NCBI RefSeq assembly: GCF_007678255.1
Contig: NZ_VEED01000009.1
Span: 1-64,000 of the forward strand
DNA length: 64,000 bases
From: Bacillus sp. X1(2014)
GTDB lineage: Bacteria; Bacillota; Bacilli; Bacillales_B; DSM-18226
Reading direction: 5' to 3'
Part shown: in pieces, positions 16,510 to 25,237 of the stretch
Numbering within the stretch: position 1 is the first letter of the stretch
Layout: every line of letters begins with the position of its first letter
Made by a program: the position numbers and the translations under genes
Notes under the pieces: generated by a model
Seen by the model: only the letters and a program-made list of their open reading frames with translations
Databases searched by the model: none
Told to the model about the DNA's origin: nothing

Positions 16510-17760
16510 TTAACTTGCTCTTGTCTCCGGTGAAAGGTTGTGAACCTTCCCATGATTCCTTTTTTCCTTCGTTTTCGGATTTCCAACATTCGGTGCTTTA
16601 ATGGTCATGGCGATGAGTAATGAGACAACGCTCAGTACTGCAATAAGCTTAAAGGTAGGAATGAAACCACCTAAGGCAGAAGCAATAAATGATCCAGAAA
16701 TCGCTCCAATTCCGAAACCTTGATAAATGATACCGTAGTTTTTGCTTTGATTTTTCAAACCAAAGAAATCAGCTACAATGGCAGGGAATATTGTAATATT
16801 ACCGCCAAAACAGAAGGCAATCCCGGCAACACAGGCGAAGAACAACGCATAATTAAGTTGGACAAAGCTTAATACGGTCACAGCTGCTGCAGTAACAAGA
16901 AGTGCAAATGATACTACTTTTAAACGGCCCACTTTATCTGATAAGGCCCCGAGAATGATGCGGCCGCTTGTATTAAAGATGGCAACCAATGCCACAGCAT
17001 TACTGGCTGATTCAACATCAAGTCCTGCCATTCTCACTCCAATATCCTTCACAATTCCAATTAAAAATAATCCACTCATGCACGCGGTGAAGAAAATGAC
17101 AAATAATAAATACGCTTGCTTGGTTTTAAGCATTTCTTTAACAGTAAAATCTTTTTGGACACTGGCACTAAGCGGTTGTATTGTTTCTTGACTTATTTTT
17201 GCTTCCCGTACAAGGAATGAACCACCCACAACCATAATGAGGACAATTAAACCCCAGTAAAAAAAGGCTTGAGTCACTCCCACTGACTGGATCAGTGAAC
17301 CGTTAATGAATTTGAATAACAAACTTCCTGTACCGTACGCACCAACAGAAATTCCAGAAATAAGTCCTTTTCTCTCTGGAAACCACTTTATTAAATTAGA
17401 TAATGACGTAATATAAGCAGTACCGTCTGCTGCCCCAACAACAACACCTACTAATATATAAAGCATCCATAAAGATGATACTTGGGAACTAAGGATTAAT
17501 CCTGCTCCGAGTACAAGACCTGCAACACCAATTAAACGGCGAAGCCCCCATTTATCCTGCAGCTTTCCAGCAAACAATGTAGAAAATGCCAAGGCGAAGC
17601 TGGTAATAGAGAACGTTATTGCAACTGAATTTAGCTTCCAATGAAAGAGTTCTACCAACGGCTGATTAAAAAGACTCCACGTATAAATGGTACCTAATCC
17701 CATCTGTACAATAATCGTTCCTAACACGATCAGCCATCGACGATCTGTTCTTGATTTCAT
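16510..17760 (-). CDS. OFA family MFS transporter (likely monocarboxylate/pyruvate)
   Basis: A 416-residue, 12-helix major facilitator of the oxalate/formate antiporter (OFA) family, seen in the N-terminus (MGLGTIYTWSLFNQPL, GKLQDKWGLRRLIGVAGLVLGAG) and RNAALDKVGRLKV-like loop LGALSDKVGRLKVV. Members exchange small carboxylates. The gene lies directly downstream of a LytS/LytTR two-component system. The E. coli counterpart arrangement, YpdAB/PyrSR with YhjX, is pyruvate-responsive, so pyruvate or a similar acid is the favoured substrate by inference. AGGAGA precedes the ATG. The 148-bp upstream gap carries a cre box and a LytTR-like motif. Confidence 0.85.
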   Translation of the reverse strand: MKSRTDRRWLIVLGTIIVQMGLGTIYTWSLFNQPLVELFHWKLNSVAITFSITSFALAFSTLFAGKLQDKWGLRRLIGVAGLVLGAGLILSSQVSSLWMLYILVGVVVGAADGTAYITSLSNLIKWFPERKGLISGISVGAYGTGSLLFKFINGSLIQSVGVTQAFFYWGLIVLIMVVGGSFLVREAKISQETIQPLSASVQKDFTVKEMLKTKQAYLLFVIFFTACMSGLFLIGIVKDIGVRMAGLDVESASNAVALVAIFNTSGRIILGALSDKVGRLKVVSFALLVTAAAVTVLSFVQLNYALFFACVAGIAFCFGGNITIFPAIVADFFGLKNQSKNYGIIYQGFGIGAISGSFIASALGGFIPTFKLIAVLSVVSLLIAMTIKAPNVGNPKTKEKRNHGKVHNLSPETRAS

Positions 17761-17860
17761 TGCGATCTCCTCTTTTCTTCCATGTAAAAATGATAATGTT
17801 CAACATAATAATCTTTAAATGATTTTGTTTACATCATCATCATAGCATCGAAAAAGAGAA

Positions 17861-17886
17861 AGAAATCGGTTTCAGAACGAAATGCC
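17861..17886 (-). promoter_or_regulatory. Overlapping cre box and LytTR-like motif upstream of the OFA transporter
   Basis: On the minus strand CTGAAACCGATTTCT (17861-17875) matches the cre consensus at all but the first base. Directly before it, GGCATTTCGT (17877-17886) resembles the GGCATTTCA-type half sites recalled for YpdB-like LytTR regulators. A weaker copy, CCATTCATT, lies about 20 bp further upstream. This would allow joint control by CcpA and the adjacent response regulator. Confidence 0.5.
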
Positions 17887-17908
17887 TGTTATTCGGAATG
17901 AATGGCGG

Positions 17909-18688
17909 TTAGAGATGCATAATTTGTCGAAACTCTTTTACTTTGCTTCTGCTTACCGGAATTTCTTCCTGACGGTCTTTCAATCGCAGCATGTATGTTT
18001 GATTAAACCAAGGAACAATTTCACGGATTTTGGTTAGGTTAACCGTATAAGAACGATGACATCGAAAGAAAAGGTTCTCTGGTAAAAGTGCGCCAAATTC
18101 CGTTATGCTAAGCGGCATGGTGTACTCCTCCTCTTGCGTATAGACCAAAGTAACTTTTTCTCTCGCAATCGCATAATAAATATCATTTGCATCTGTAACG
18201 ATAATTTTATCGTTCTTTTTCAAATTGATTCGATTAGAAGCCTGCGAGGGGATTTCTCTTTGCTGTACTTGCGGATTCAGGTGTGTTTCGAGTTTTCTAT
18301 CCTGGATTGTTATTTCGGTATGATCTCGTTTAAAGGCAGATTCCAGCCTGCTTAACATTGCCGCAATCCGCTTCTCGTCATAAGGCTTTAAAATATAGTC
18401 AAAGGCTTCTAGTTCAAAGGCTTGTGCTGCATGCTCTTTGTAGGCTGTGGTAAAGACAATATATGGCCTTTTTGAAAATTTACTTATAGTACTCGCTAAC
18501 AACATTCCATTAAGGGAAGGAATGTTAATATCTAAAAAGATTACATCTGTTTCATTCTCCTGCAAAAATTTTAAAACATCTAAGCCATCATCAAAGAAAT
18601 GGGTCACTTCAATTTTACTATAGGCTTCAACTAAATACTCCAGTTCTTCACGAGCAGGTATTTCATCCTCTACAATAATTGCTCTCAT
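17909..18688 (-). CDS. LytTR family response regulator
   Basis: A 259-residue response regulator: receiver domain (about 1-120, phospho-acceptor Asp53 in [13 protein letters not shown], Lys in [11 protein letters not shown]) and a C-terminal LytTR DNA-binding domain (about 155-259, ending [18 protein letters not shown]...[15 protein letters not shown]). It overlaps the kinase gene by four bases (ATGA), so the two are translationally coupled. Its probable target is the adjacent OFA transporter gene. By architecture it belongs to the LytT/BtsR/YpdB/LysT group. Confidence 0.93.
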   Translation of the reverse strand: MRAIIVEDEIPAREELEYLVEAYSKIEVTHFFDDGLDVLKFLQENETDVIFLDINIPSLNGMLLASTISKFSKRPYIVFTTAYKEHAAQAFELEAFDYILKPYDEKRIAAMLSRLESAFKRDHTEITIQDRKLETHLNPQVQQREIPSQASNRINLKKNDKIIVTDANDIYYAIAREKVTLVYTQEEEYTMPLSITEFGALLPENLFFRCHRSYTVNLTKIREIVPWFNQTYMLRLKDRQEEIPVSRSKVKEFRQIMHL

Positions 18689-20346
18689 AGGTTCTCCTTT
18701 ACGATATCAAAAAAGACTTCTGTTCCAGGTGACAGTCGGTGAATGACCAGTCCATGTCCATAAATGAGTTTCACTCGCTGGTGAACATTATACAAGCCGA
18801 TTTTGTTGGCTGGTACATTATCATTCAGCAACTGATGAATGACATGCTCGCTAATTCCGGCCCCGGTATCCTTCACACTAATTCTTACCTTGTTTTCCAA
18901 ATTCTTGACCGAAATGGTCACCACTCCGGGTCCTTTGATCTTTAAGATTCCATGGATAATGGCATTTTCGACTAAAGGCTGAATAAGAAGACTCGGTATA
19001 TGCACATGTACATCATCAACCTCATATTCCACTGTTAAACGGCTGCCAAAACGCGCCTTTTCGATTTCCACGTAATCTCGGACTTGCGCCAATTCTTTAT
19101 GGATATCAATCAATTCATCACTAACTTCTAAATTGTAACGCATATAGCCAGACAGATTGATAATCAATACCCGCGCTTTGTCCGGATTCCTGCGGGTAGT
19201 GGAGGCAATCGCATTGAGTGCATTAAACAAAAAATGCGGATTAATCTTCGTTTGAAGTGCCTTCAATTCCGCCTTGTTCGCTGCTTCCCGAATCTGTTCA
19301 ATCCGGGAAACCTCCATTAGGGTGGAGATGATTTGCGATAATCCGATCGCCATCGTCTGTAGTGAATAGGTCATTTTATAGGCTTTCCGGTAATAAATTT
19401 TAAGAGTTCCTGTTACCTCTTCATGTTCCTCAAAAGGAACAATGAGCAGGGAGTGAATTTGCGGTGTATGGTGATCCTGAACTTGATTCCGAATAATAAA
19501 TTTACCACTGTGAATGGCCTCTTTGGTCAAATCACTAATGATTTCCTGCCCAATGACATATCGCTCTTCTCCAAAGCCCACATAAGCGAGCACATTATGG
19601 GTATCTGTAATCGCTACAGCGTCGGCCTTGATATCGTCTTTTATAATACGACAAATCTCCGTCAAGGACTCCGAATTTATAGACCGAAAGTAAGGGAGTG
19701 TCTTGTTCGCGATATCCAATGCTAACTTCGCCTGTTTCGCTGCAATCATTTCCTTTTCACCTTCGACGCTCATCACAAGCAACACAATTAAACCAATATT
19801 AACCTCTCCTATAATCATCGGGAAAGCGATTTTTGATACAATGTCCAAACCTAGCTCAAACGGATTTGCCATCAAAAGAATTAACACCATGGTCAAAATT
19901 TCCGACAACATTCCGGCTGCTATTCCATAAATCCAGCGCAAAGACCGCTTCACTCTTCGATTAATATACCCCGAAACAATCCCTGCAAAAATGCTCGTAA
20001 TAAGACATGGAATTGATGTGATCCCACCAATATCTATTAAATAACGATGGACTCCTGATACAATACCGGTAATAATTCCTACCCAGGGACCGAATAATAT
20101 TCCCCCCGAAACGACAGCAATTATCCTGACATTCACAAGTGACCCTTCCACATTGATCCCTGAATACGTACCAAATATGGCAAATAAGCAAAACACAAGT
20201 GTAATGACAACACGCTCTGTGGGAGAATGCTGGTCTTTTTGAAGCGATTCCTTAAATTTCGGTATTCTTATCATAAAAAATAGGCAAATCAAGAGTAAAG
20301 CCGCCCGTTCGAATAAATCGATTAGCATTTCTAACGATGTGTTCAT
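18685..20346 (-). CDS. LytS-type sensor histidine kinase
   Basis: A 553-residue membrane kinase. The N-terminal 5TMR-LYT sensor domain (about 1-195; [29 protein letters not shown] is the hallmark) is followed by a GAF-like segment (about 210-345). A HisKA_7-type H-box with His371 in [12 protein letters not shown] and a HATPase domain with [13 protein letters not shown] and GAGI complete it. LytS-like kinases sense small carboxylates such as pyruvate. AAAGGA lies nine bases before the ATG. It forms an operon with the LytTR regulator, and the OFA transporter lies downstream with its own promoter region. Confidence 0.93.
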   Translation of the reverse strand: MNTSLEMLIDLFERAALLLICLFFMIRIPKFKESLQKDQHSPTERVVITLVFCLFAIFGTYSGINVEGSLVNVRIIAVVSGGILFGPWVGIITGIVSGVHRYLIDIGGITSIPCLITSIFAGIVSGYINRRVKRSLRWIYGIAAGMLSEILTMVLILLMANPFELGLDIVSKIAFPMIIGEVNIGLIVLLVMSVEGEKEMIAAKQAKLALDIANKTLPYFRSINSESLTEICRIIKDDIKADAVAITDTHNVLAYVGFGEERYVIGQEIISDLTKEAIHSGKFIIRNQVQDHHTPQIHSLLIVPFEEHEEVTGTLKIYYRKAYKMTYSLQTMAIGLSQIISTLMEVSRIEQIREAANKAELKALQTKINPHFLFNALNAIASTTRRNPDKARVLIINLSGYMRYNLEVSDELIDIHKELAQVRDYVEIEKARFGSRLTVEYEVDDVHVHIPSLLIQPLVENAIIHGILKIKGPGVVTISVKNLENKVRISVKDTGAGISEHVIHQLLNDNVPANKIGLYNVHQRVKLIYGHGLVIHRLSPGTEVFFDIVKENL

Positions 20347-20540
20347 CTAATATTCCTTTCTTCTGTATGTAATCTTAAACTTCATCATAACTTCAATATT
20401 ATACTACTAGCTGGTTTAGAAATTAAAAAATTCGCAATTAACTAGTTGTGTGAGTGACTTTGTTGACAAGTGCTTATGGGAAATTAATTTAGGCTTGCCT
20501 ATTTTTCACTTGAATAATATAAACAGGCTAATTTATTAGG

Positions 20541-20568
20541 ACAACGTCTTCCCGTGATACATATACAT
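20541..20568 (+). promoter_or_regulatory. SigK-type promoter for the cotB-like gene
   Basis: ACA, 16 bp, CATATACAT matches the mother-cell SigK pattern (mACm-N16-17-CATAnnnT). It ends about 42 bp before the start codon, agreeing with a late spore-coat gene. Confidence 0.6.
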
Positions 20569-20610
20569 GCAGTGTATATATAATTACTCAAATTAAAGGG
20601 GAGAATTTTT

Positions 20611-22023
20611 ATGGATAAAGACATAATGAAAGATTTCATAGGCAAAGTAATTAAGATTGATAGAGGAGGACCAGAATCTAAAATTGGCATGTTAATGGAT
20701 GCGGGCGACGATCATATCGCCATTCTCACGGAAGATGATGGAATTGTTTACTACAATACGAATCATATTAAAAGTTTTACAGATAACATAAAAGAGAATA
20801 TGCAATTAGACATTGACGTACCTGAAAATTTTACATTTATAAAAGGTGCTAATTTCCAAGAACTGCTTGGCTCAATGAAATACAAATGGATTAAAATTAA
20901 CCGTGGCGGACCTGATGCCATTGAGGGCGTACTCACAATGGCAGATAATGATTCTATTTTTTTAATCAATGGTCAGGAAATCGTTCACCTTTCCATGTTT
21001 CACATTAAAAGTATTAGTTATGGTTTAAAAATTGAAAAGGCCAATGAAGAAAATTCAGATTACCAACATTCAGAACAAAAAGACGAAAAATCAAATAATA
21101 ACAGTCAAACTAATAAAAATAGCAGTAAGAATAGCAGTAAGAGCAGCAGTAAGAGCAGCAGTAAGAGCAGCAGTAAAAGCAGCAATAAGAGTAGCAGTAA
21201 GAGCAGCAGTAAAAGCAGCAGTAAGAGTAGCAGTAAGAGTAGCAGTAAGAGTAGCAATAAGAGTAGCAGTAAGAGTAGCAATAAGAGCAGCAATAAGAGC
21301 AGCAGTAAGAGTAGCAGTAAGAGAACTTCACAACAAACAACCGAAAATGATGCTGAAATAAGTACAGCATACCCATTAACGTTAAGTGGAATTTCGCTTG
21401 GAACAGATGTTGAAAAGGATGAAATAAATTTATCAATCCCTAAATTCATAAATGAATCTTCGCAAGTAACTCCTGTTGAAGAGGATGAAATTAATCTATT
21501 AAACCTTAAATTCACAAATGAAACTTCGCAAGTAACTCCTGTTGAAGAGGATGAAAGTAATCCAGCAATTCTTTTATCGACAATGGAAACTTCACAAGAA
21601 CCTGCTGTTGAAGAGGATGAAATTAATCTCGAAATTTCTTTATCCGCGATCGTACCTTTCCAGGAAACTACTAGTGCAGAGGATGAAAGTGATCTCGAAA
21701 TTTCCTTATCCGCGATGGTACCTTTTCAGGAAACCACTGGTGAAGAGGATGAAAGTGATCTCGAAATTTCCTTATCCGTGATGGTACCTTTTCAGGAAAC
21801 CACTGGTGAAGAGGATGAAAGTGATCTATCAATTCCACTATCCATAATGGAAACTCCTCAAGAAACTTCAGATGAAGAGGCCAAAAGTAATCTAGGAATT
21901 CCTTTATCAACTATGGAAACTTCAGCAAAATTAGCTGATGAAGATGCTCAAAGTGATCTGGTAGAACTCTTTGCGGTAATGGAAAAGTTTATACGAAAAT
22001 ATACTAATAATAACCAAAATTAA
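20611..22023 (+). CDS. cotB: CotB-like spore coat protein with serine/lysine and acidic repeats
   Basis: A 470-residue outer-coat type protein. The N-terminal half has two copies of the CotB module (FIGKVIKIDRGGPESKIG near residue 9 and YKWIKINRGGPDAIEGVLT near 91, each followed by a HIKSI segment). B. subtilis CotB shows about three. Residues 168-240 are an (S-S-K/N)n tract like the lysine/serine repeats phosphorylated in CotB. Unusually, residues 267-460 are nine strict 22-residue acidic repeats (V-E-E-D-E-x-N/D-L...). GGGGAGA precedes the ATG, and a SigK-like promoter lies upstream. It is located in the mother cell and then the coat. Gene-name confidence rests on the N-terminal modules. 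Confidence 0.82.
   Translation: MDKDIMKDFIGKVIKIDRGGPESKIGMLMDAGDDHIAILTEDDGIVYYNTNHIKSFTDNIKENMQLDIDVPENFTFIKGANFQELLGSMKYKWIKINRGGPDAIEGVLTMADNDSIFLINGQEIVHLSMFHIKSISYGLKIEKANEENSDYQHSEQKDEKSNNNSQTNKNSSKNSSKSSSKSSSKSSSKSSNKSSSKSSSKSSSKSSSKSSSKSSNKSSSKSSNKSSNKSSSKSSSKRTSQQTTENDAEISTAYPLTLSGISLGTDVEKDEINLSIPKFINESSQVTPVEEDEINLLNLKFTNETSQVTPVEEDESNPAILLSTMETSQEPAVEEDEINLEISLSAIVPFQETTSAEDESDLEISLSAMVPFQETTGEEDESDLEISLSVMVPFQETTGEEDESDLSIPLSIMETPQETSDEEAKSNLGIPLSTMETSAKLADEDAQSDLVELFAVMEKFIRKYTNNNQN
21112..21330 (+). repeat. Trinucleotide-based AGC/AGT/AAG tandem repeat in cotB
   Basis: About 70 codons of AGC, AGT, AAG or AAT in a 9-bp pattern encode the Ser-Ser-Lys tract. All three minus-strand frames read as leucine-, tyrosine- or cysteine-rich shadows. 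The near-identical codons suggest expansion by slippage. Confidence 0.85.
21409..22002 (+). repeat. Nine 66-bp tandem repeats in cotB
   Basis: Units beginning GTTGAAGAGGATGAA or close variants start at 21409, 21475, 21541, 21607, 21673, 21739, 21805, 21871 and 21937, exactly 66 bp apart. The units centred on 21673, 21739 and 21805 are nearly identical, pointing to recent duplication. Confidence 0.85.
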
Positions 22024-22081
22024 GCATTTATTGATCCTCTGATATCGAAATTTATGGAGTTTTTCACTATAACCAAAAACA

Positions 22082-22125
22082 TAAAAATAGAAAGACCCTC
22101 ATTTGTGAGTCTTTCTATTTCTATG
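22082..22125. terminator. Bidirectional terminator
   Basis: AAATAGAAAGACCCTCA, short loop, TGAGTCTTTCTATTT between the convergent cotB and mscS-like genes. Confidence 0.85.
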
Positions 22126-22143
22126 TTGCTATAAATCGATTTT

Positions 22144-23262
22144 TCAATCGTACGAACCCATTGGTTGAAATAATTCTTCACTTGATTGTGGAGTTACATA
22201 AATGGTGCGGCTTGGAAAAGCAACTTGAACTCCCTCTTCTTCTAATATAGCCATAATGGCTAAGTTGATTTCATGTTTAATTTTAACGTGCTCTGCCCAA
22301 ACAGTAGAATTGGTGAAGAAATAGATAAGAATATCGAGACTACTCTCATTATAATGATCAAATGCAACCATGATTGTATCAGGATGGATTTCTTCATGAG
22401 TCGTCAATAACTGTTCAATCCGTTTAACAACTCTTTGAATTTGTTCTTTGGTCGTTTGATAGTTAAGTCCTAAGTGAAAAGAAATTTTTCTCTTCCCCAT
22501 TCGACTCCAGTTGGTAATCGCTTCATTTGCAAGGGTGGCATTGGGGACGGTAACTAGAGCTTGACTAAACGTACGAATTTTCGTGCTTCTGAAATTAATA
22601 TCTTCAACTATCCCCTCTACGCTAGGTGTTAAGATCCAATCTCCAATCGAAAATGGTTTTTCAGTTACAATGACGATTCCGCCAATTAGATTACCTACCG
22701 CTTCTTTTGCGGCTAAAGCAAAGGCTAGCCCACCTAACCCTAGACCAGCGACCAGTCCGTTTACATCGTAATCAAATTCCTGGCCAATAATACTAATACT
22801 GATGGCTATAATGATGACACGAATCGTTCTTGAAATGAACGGTAATAGAATTAAATCAATCTTATTGTTGATCTTTTGATTAACACTAATTAAGATCCCT
22901 TCTGTTGGGGATGACAAATTAAACAATCCCCAAGTAATTAATACAATGACCATGGAACGTAGAAATTTTAAAAATAATGCATTATGCTGTTCGATAAAAG
23001 GGAAATAATCCATGGCTAAATACAAACCAACAATGATAAAGAACCAGCCTAAAGGACGTTCAAACCCTAAACAAATTTTAGTAAAAACATCAGTGGGTGT
23101 TTTCCTAGATAATTTTAATATCAACTGAAACACATACTTTGTAAATAGGTTTCTGAAAAGGATAAATAATACCAAAATACCAATAGAAATTCCTACATTT
23201 TTTAACATGTCATAGTCTAATCCCGCCATTGAAAAAGCCATGACAAATGAACCAAAAGACAT
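22144..23262 (-). CDS. MscS family small-conductance mechanosensitive channel
   Basis: A 372-residue membrane protein. Four or more N-terminal helices lead to the MscS pore-lining segment (GLVAGLGLGGLAFALAAKEAVGNLIGGIVIV, about residue 155-185). A beta domain (SIGDWILTPSVEGIVEDINFRSTKIRTF) and a cytoplasmic C-terminal domain follow. Such channels release solutes on hypo-osmotic shock. GAAGG is nine bases before the ATG. It is monocistronic between terminators; the pattern resembles the YnaI/YbdG-size MscS relatives rather than minimal MscS. Confidence 0.9.
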   Translation of the reverse strand: MSFGSFVMAFSMAGLDYDMLKNVGISIGILVLFILFRNLFTKYVFQLILKLSRKTPTDVFTKICLGFERPLGWFFIIVGLYLAMDYFPFIEQHNALFLKFLRSMVIVLITWGLFNLSSPTEGILISVNQKINNKIDLILLPFISRTIRVIIIAISISIIGQEFDYDVNGLVAGLGLGGLAFALAAKEAVGNLIGGIVIVTEKPFSIGDWILTPSVEGIVEDINFRSTKIRTFSQALVTVPNATLANEAITNWSRMGKRKISFHLGLNYQTTKEQIQRVVKRIEQLLTTHEEIHPDTIMVAFDHYNESSLDILIYFFTNSTVWAEHVKIKHEINLAIMAILEEEGVQVAFPSRTIYVTPQSSEELFQPMGSYD

Positions 23263-23429
23263 TCTAAAATACCTTCTCTCTTTTTACGAATATATTTTTT
23301 GCAGAATTACATTTTCATATAATAACTGCTTAAACAAAATTTTTAAATACAACTATAGTCTTAGATTAAAAGAAATTAAAAGGATGAAGACTGGTGCCTC
23401 CATCCTTTTGCCATATGATTAATTTTGTT

Positions 23430-24140
23430 TTAACGAATCGTTTTATTTTCAATCCTTTGTAAAATACCCATTGGAAGATACGTAATGAAAAAAACAATCA
23501 ATGCAGCAACCTCAAGATAAATATAATACATAATCCCACTGCCAAAAAATGTGAGGATCGTTTTTGCTTCTGTTGGACTCGCTAAGTAGAAAAAGTTCGT
23601 GCCAAGCAGCAAATTTAAGAAAAAGATGGGGACGGCAATCAGGTTCACGGTTAAGAAGCTGGATATAATCGCTTTCTTTGGAACCCTATAACCTTCATAA
23701 AGAATAAAGTAAAATGCGGCTAACGGAATAACGGAATGATGGAGGAAATATTCAATATAGCGAAAATGAGGGAAATTGTAGGTCATTTCAGGTGTAACCA
23801 TTGCTAAAATGGGAGTTAAGGTACCAAAAAAATACAACAAATAAAACACCCTTTTGCTCTTTTTCAAGAATAAAAATATCGCTAAAAACGAACTCAGCGA
23901 ACACAATTGTAAAGGAAGATCCTTCACGTTCCATTGATTGGTGAGGATTAACCATAATTGCAAGGAGATCTCACAGGCAGGCAACAGTATAAACAAAGTC
24001 CATTTAAAAATCTGTCGGTATCGCTTATGTTGATTTCTGAAATACACCAAAGCACCACATGCAGCAATGAATAGTCCTAGCGTAACAATATGGACTGTAG
24101 AAAACATCTCGAATCCCTGCATTCCCGTAGCAGAAAACAT
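23430..24140 (-). CDS. YwaF/TIGR02206 family membrane protein
   Basis: A 236-residue integral membrane protein with about six to seven helices, resembling the YwaF/TIGR02206 family (MFSTVHIVTLGLF at the start, LPLQLCSLSSFLAIF, YFFGTLTPILAMVTPE, HFRYIEYFLHHSVIPLAAFYFI). The function is unknown. The start at 24140 is preferred because GAGAGG lies upstream, although 12 bases away; two earlier in-frame Met codons have no site. Confidence 0.8.
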   Translation of the reverse strand: MFSATGMQGFEMFSTVHIVTLGLFIAACGALVYFRNQHKRYRQIFKWTLFILLPACEISLQLWLILTNQWNVKDLPLQLCSLSSFLAIFLFLKKSKRVFYLLYFFGTLTPILAMVTPEMTYNFPHFRYIEYFLHHSVIPLAAFYFILYEGYRVPKKAIISSFLTVNLIAVPIFFLNLLLGTNFFYLASPTEAKTILTFFGSGIMYYIYLEVAALIVFFITYLPMGILQRIENKTIR

Positions 24141-24271
24141 GATGCCGTCACACCTCTCACAGTACATTGAAATGCTGTTATTCTTAATTGTATTCCACAA
24201 CTGAAAAAACTGACACGATATTATTTGATATCCGGTTTGTGTTATAGGATTTACCTATTAAGCCTCGATAC

Positions 24272-24304
24272 ATAAAAAGTTGGCACTCTAACATCGAGCA
24301 CCAA
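24272..24304 (-). terminator. Terminator of the CBS-domain gene
   Basis: On the minus strand GTTGGTGCTC, loop, GAGTGCCAAC, then TTTTT. Confidence 0.8.
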
Positions 24305-24345
24305 CAAATTCTCTTTATTTATTTTTCTAATATGATAATCCTAAA

Positions 24346-25152
24346 TCATATATTTTCACATGCACCTAAAAGTTTCTCCGTCTGTTCCAGTACTAAGAAC
24401 AATTCCTCCCAAGAGTTTTGTGTAGTCAAGTTCTGGGAATGCGCCAAGTTGTTTCGCAAACCTTCTAATTGTTTAAAGTACGATTTCCCTTTGCTTTTTG
24501 ATTCAATTCCTAAAAGTTCCCGTAATGAACTGTCATTCAGGACAATGTCCCGTTTATCGCAAATCTGTAAACAATCACATAATTGAATGGCTTCATTCCG
24601 TGACTTTCTAAGAGAAAATAACTCCTCAGCAATTTGAATTCGATGGCGATTTAAATGTTTTTTCCAGGTATCCTCAGGAAAAAAATTATTAATAATCCGA
24701 TAAAGATGCATCTCTAACAAAGAAATCAACCCAAATAATAACATTCTAATCGGAGGTTTCTGGAGATCCGCCAGCGTTACCACTTTTGTAACACTATTCC
24801 CTTCCAATATAAATATTCTATCTTTCTCTTTTAAGAAAAATAACGTATCGATCAGTGGTGTTGATTCCGAGACAAGTTCCGTCGGACTAAAACTTCGATA
24901 ATACTCCTGACAGATTCCTTCCTTTAATTCATTTCTTATAACATACCCGATAACCACTCCATGATCTTCTACACCCATAACATCATAGTCTTTAGTATCC
25001 ATCAGGTTTTTAATATGTAAAGCATCATCAGTTAGATGACACGTATCCATTGTTTCAGAAATACTGTTCACCGTAATGTTTTGCTCGTACAAAGACCGAA
25101 GATTTTTATAGGAACTTACTTTATCACTGTGTTTTTTTGAAAGTAATGTCAA
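24346..25152 (-). CDS. CBS-domain-like protein downstream of the put regulator
   Basis: A 268-residue soluble protein. The N-terminal part (about 25-125) looks like a CBS pair (VNSISETMDTCHLTDDALHIKNLMDTKDYDVMGVEDHGVVIGYV and a second half ending FILEGNSVTKVVTLADLQ). The C-terminal half is a helical domain of unknown type with many charged residues. It follows the regulator gene on the same strand, with a terminator between. A role in sensing nucleotides within the proline locus is conceivable but unproven. The start is TTG with GGGAGGAG six bases upstream. Confidence 0.65.
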   Translation of the reverse strand: MTLLSKKHSDKVSSYKNLRSLYEQNITVNSISETMDTCHLTDDALHIKNLMDTKDYDVMGVEDHGVVIGYVIRNELKEGICQEYYRSFSPTELVSESTPLIDTLFFLKEKDRIFILEGNSVTKVVTLADLQKPPIRMLLFGLISLLEMHLYRIINNFFPEDTWKKHLNRHRIQIAEELFSLRKSRNEAIQLCDCLQICDKRDIVLNDSSLRELLGIESKSKGKSYFKQLEGLRNNLAHSQNLTTQNSWEELFLVLEQTEKLLGACENI

Positions 25153-25202
25153 ATAATTCTCCTCCCAGTAAGCTCTTCTTGATGACCTTTAACTTTAGAT
25201 TT

Positions 25203-25233
25203 AAGAAAAAATACACCAATGTTGGTGTATTTT
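25203..25233 (-). terminator. Terminator after the regulator gene
   Basis: AAATACACCA, loop, TGGTGTATTT and TTTTT on the minus strand, immediately after the regulator stop codon. Confidence 0.85.
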
Positions 25234-25237
25234 CCGC

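Noticed and set aside
21105..21515. Minus-strand reading frames of poly-Leu and Ser/Tyr/Cys composition
   Set aside because: Shadows of the AGC/AGT/AAG repeat in the plus-strand cotB gene; no ribosome binding site.
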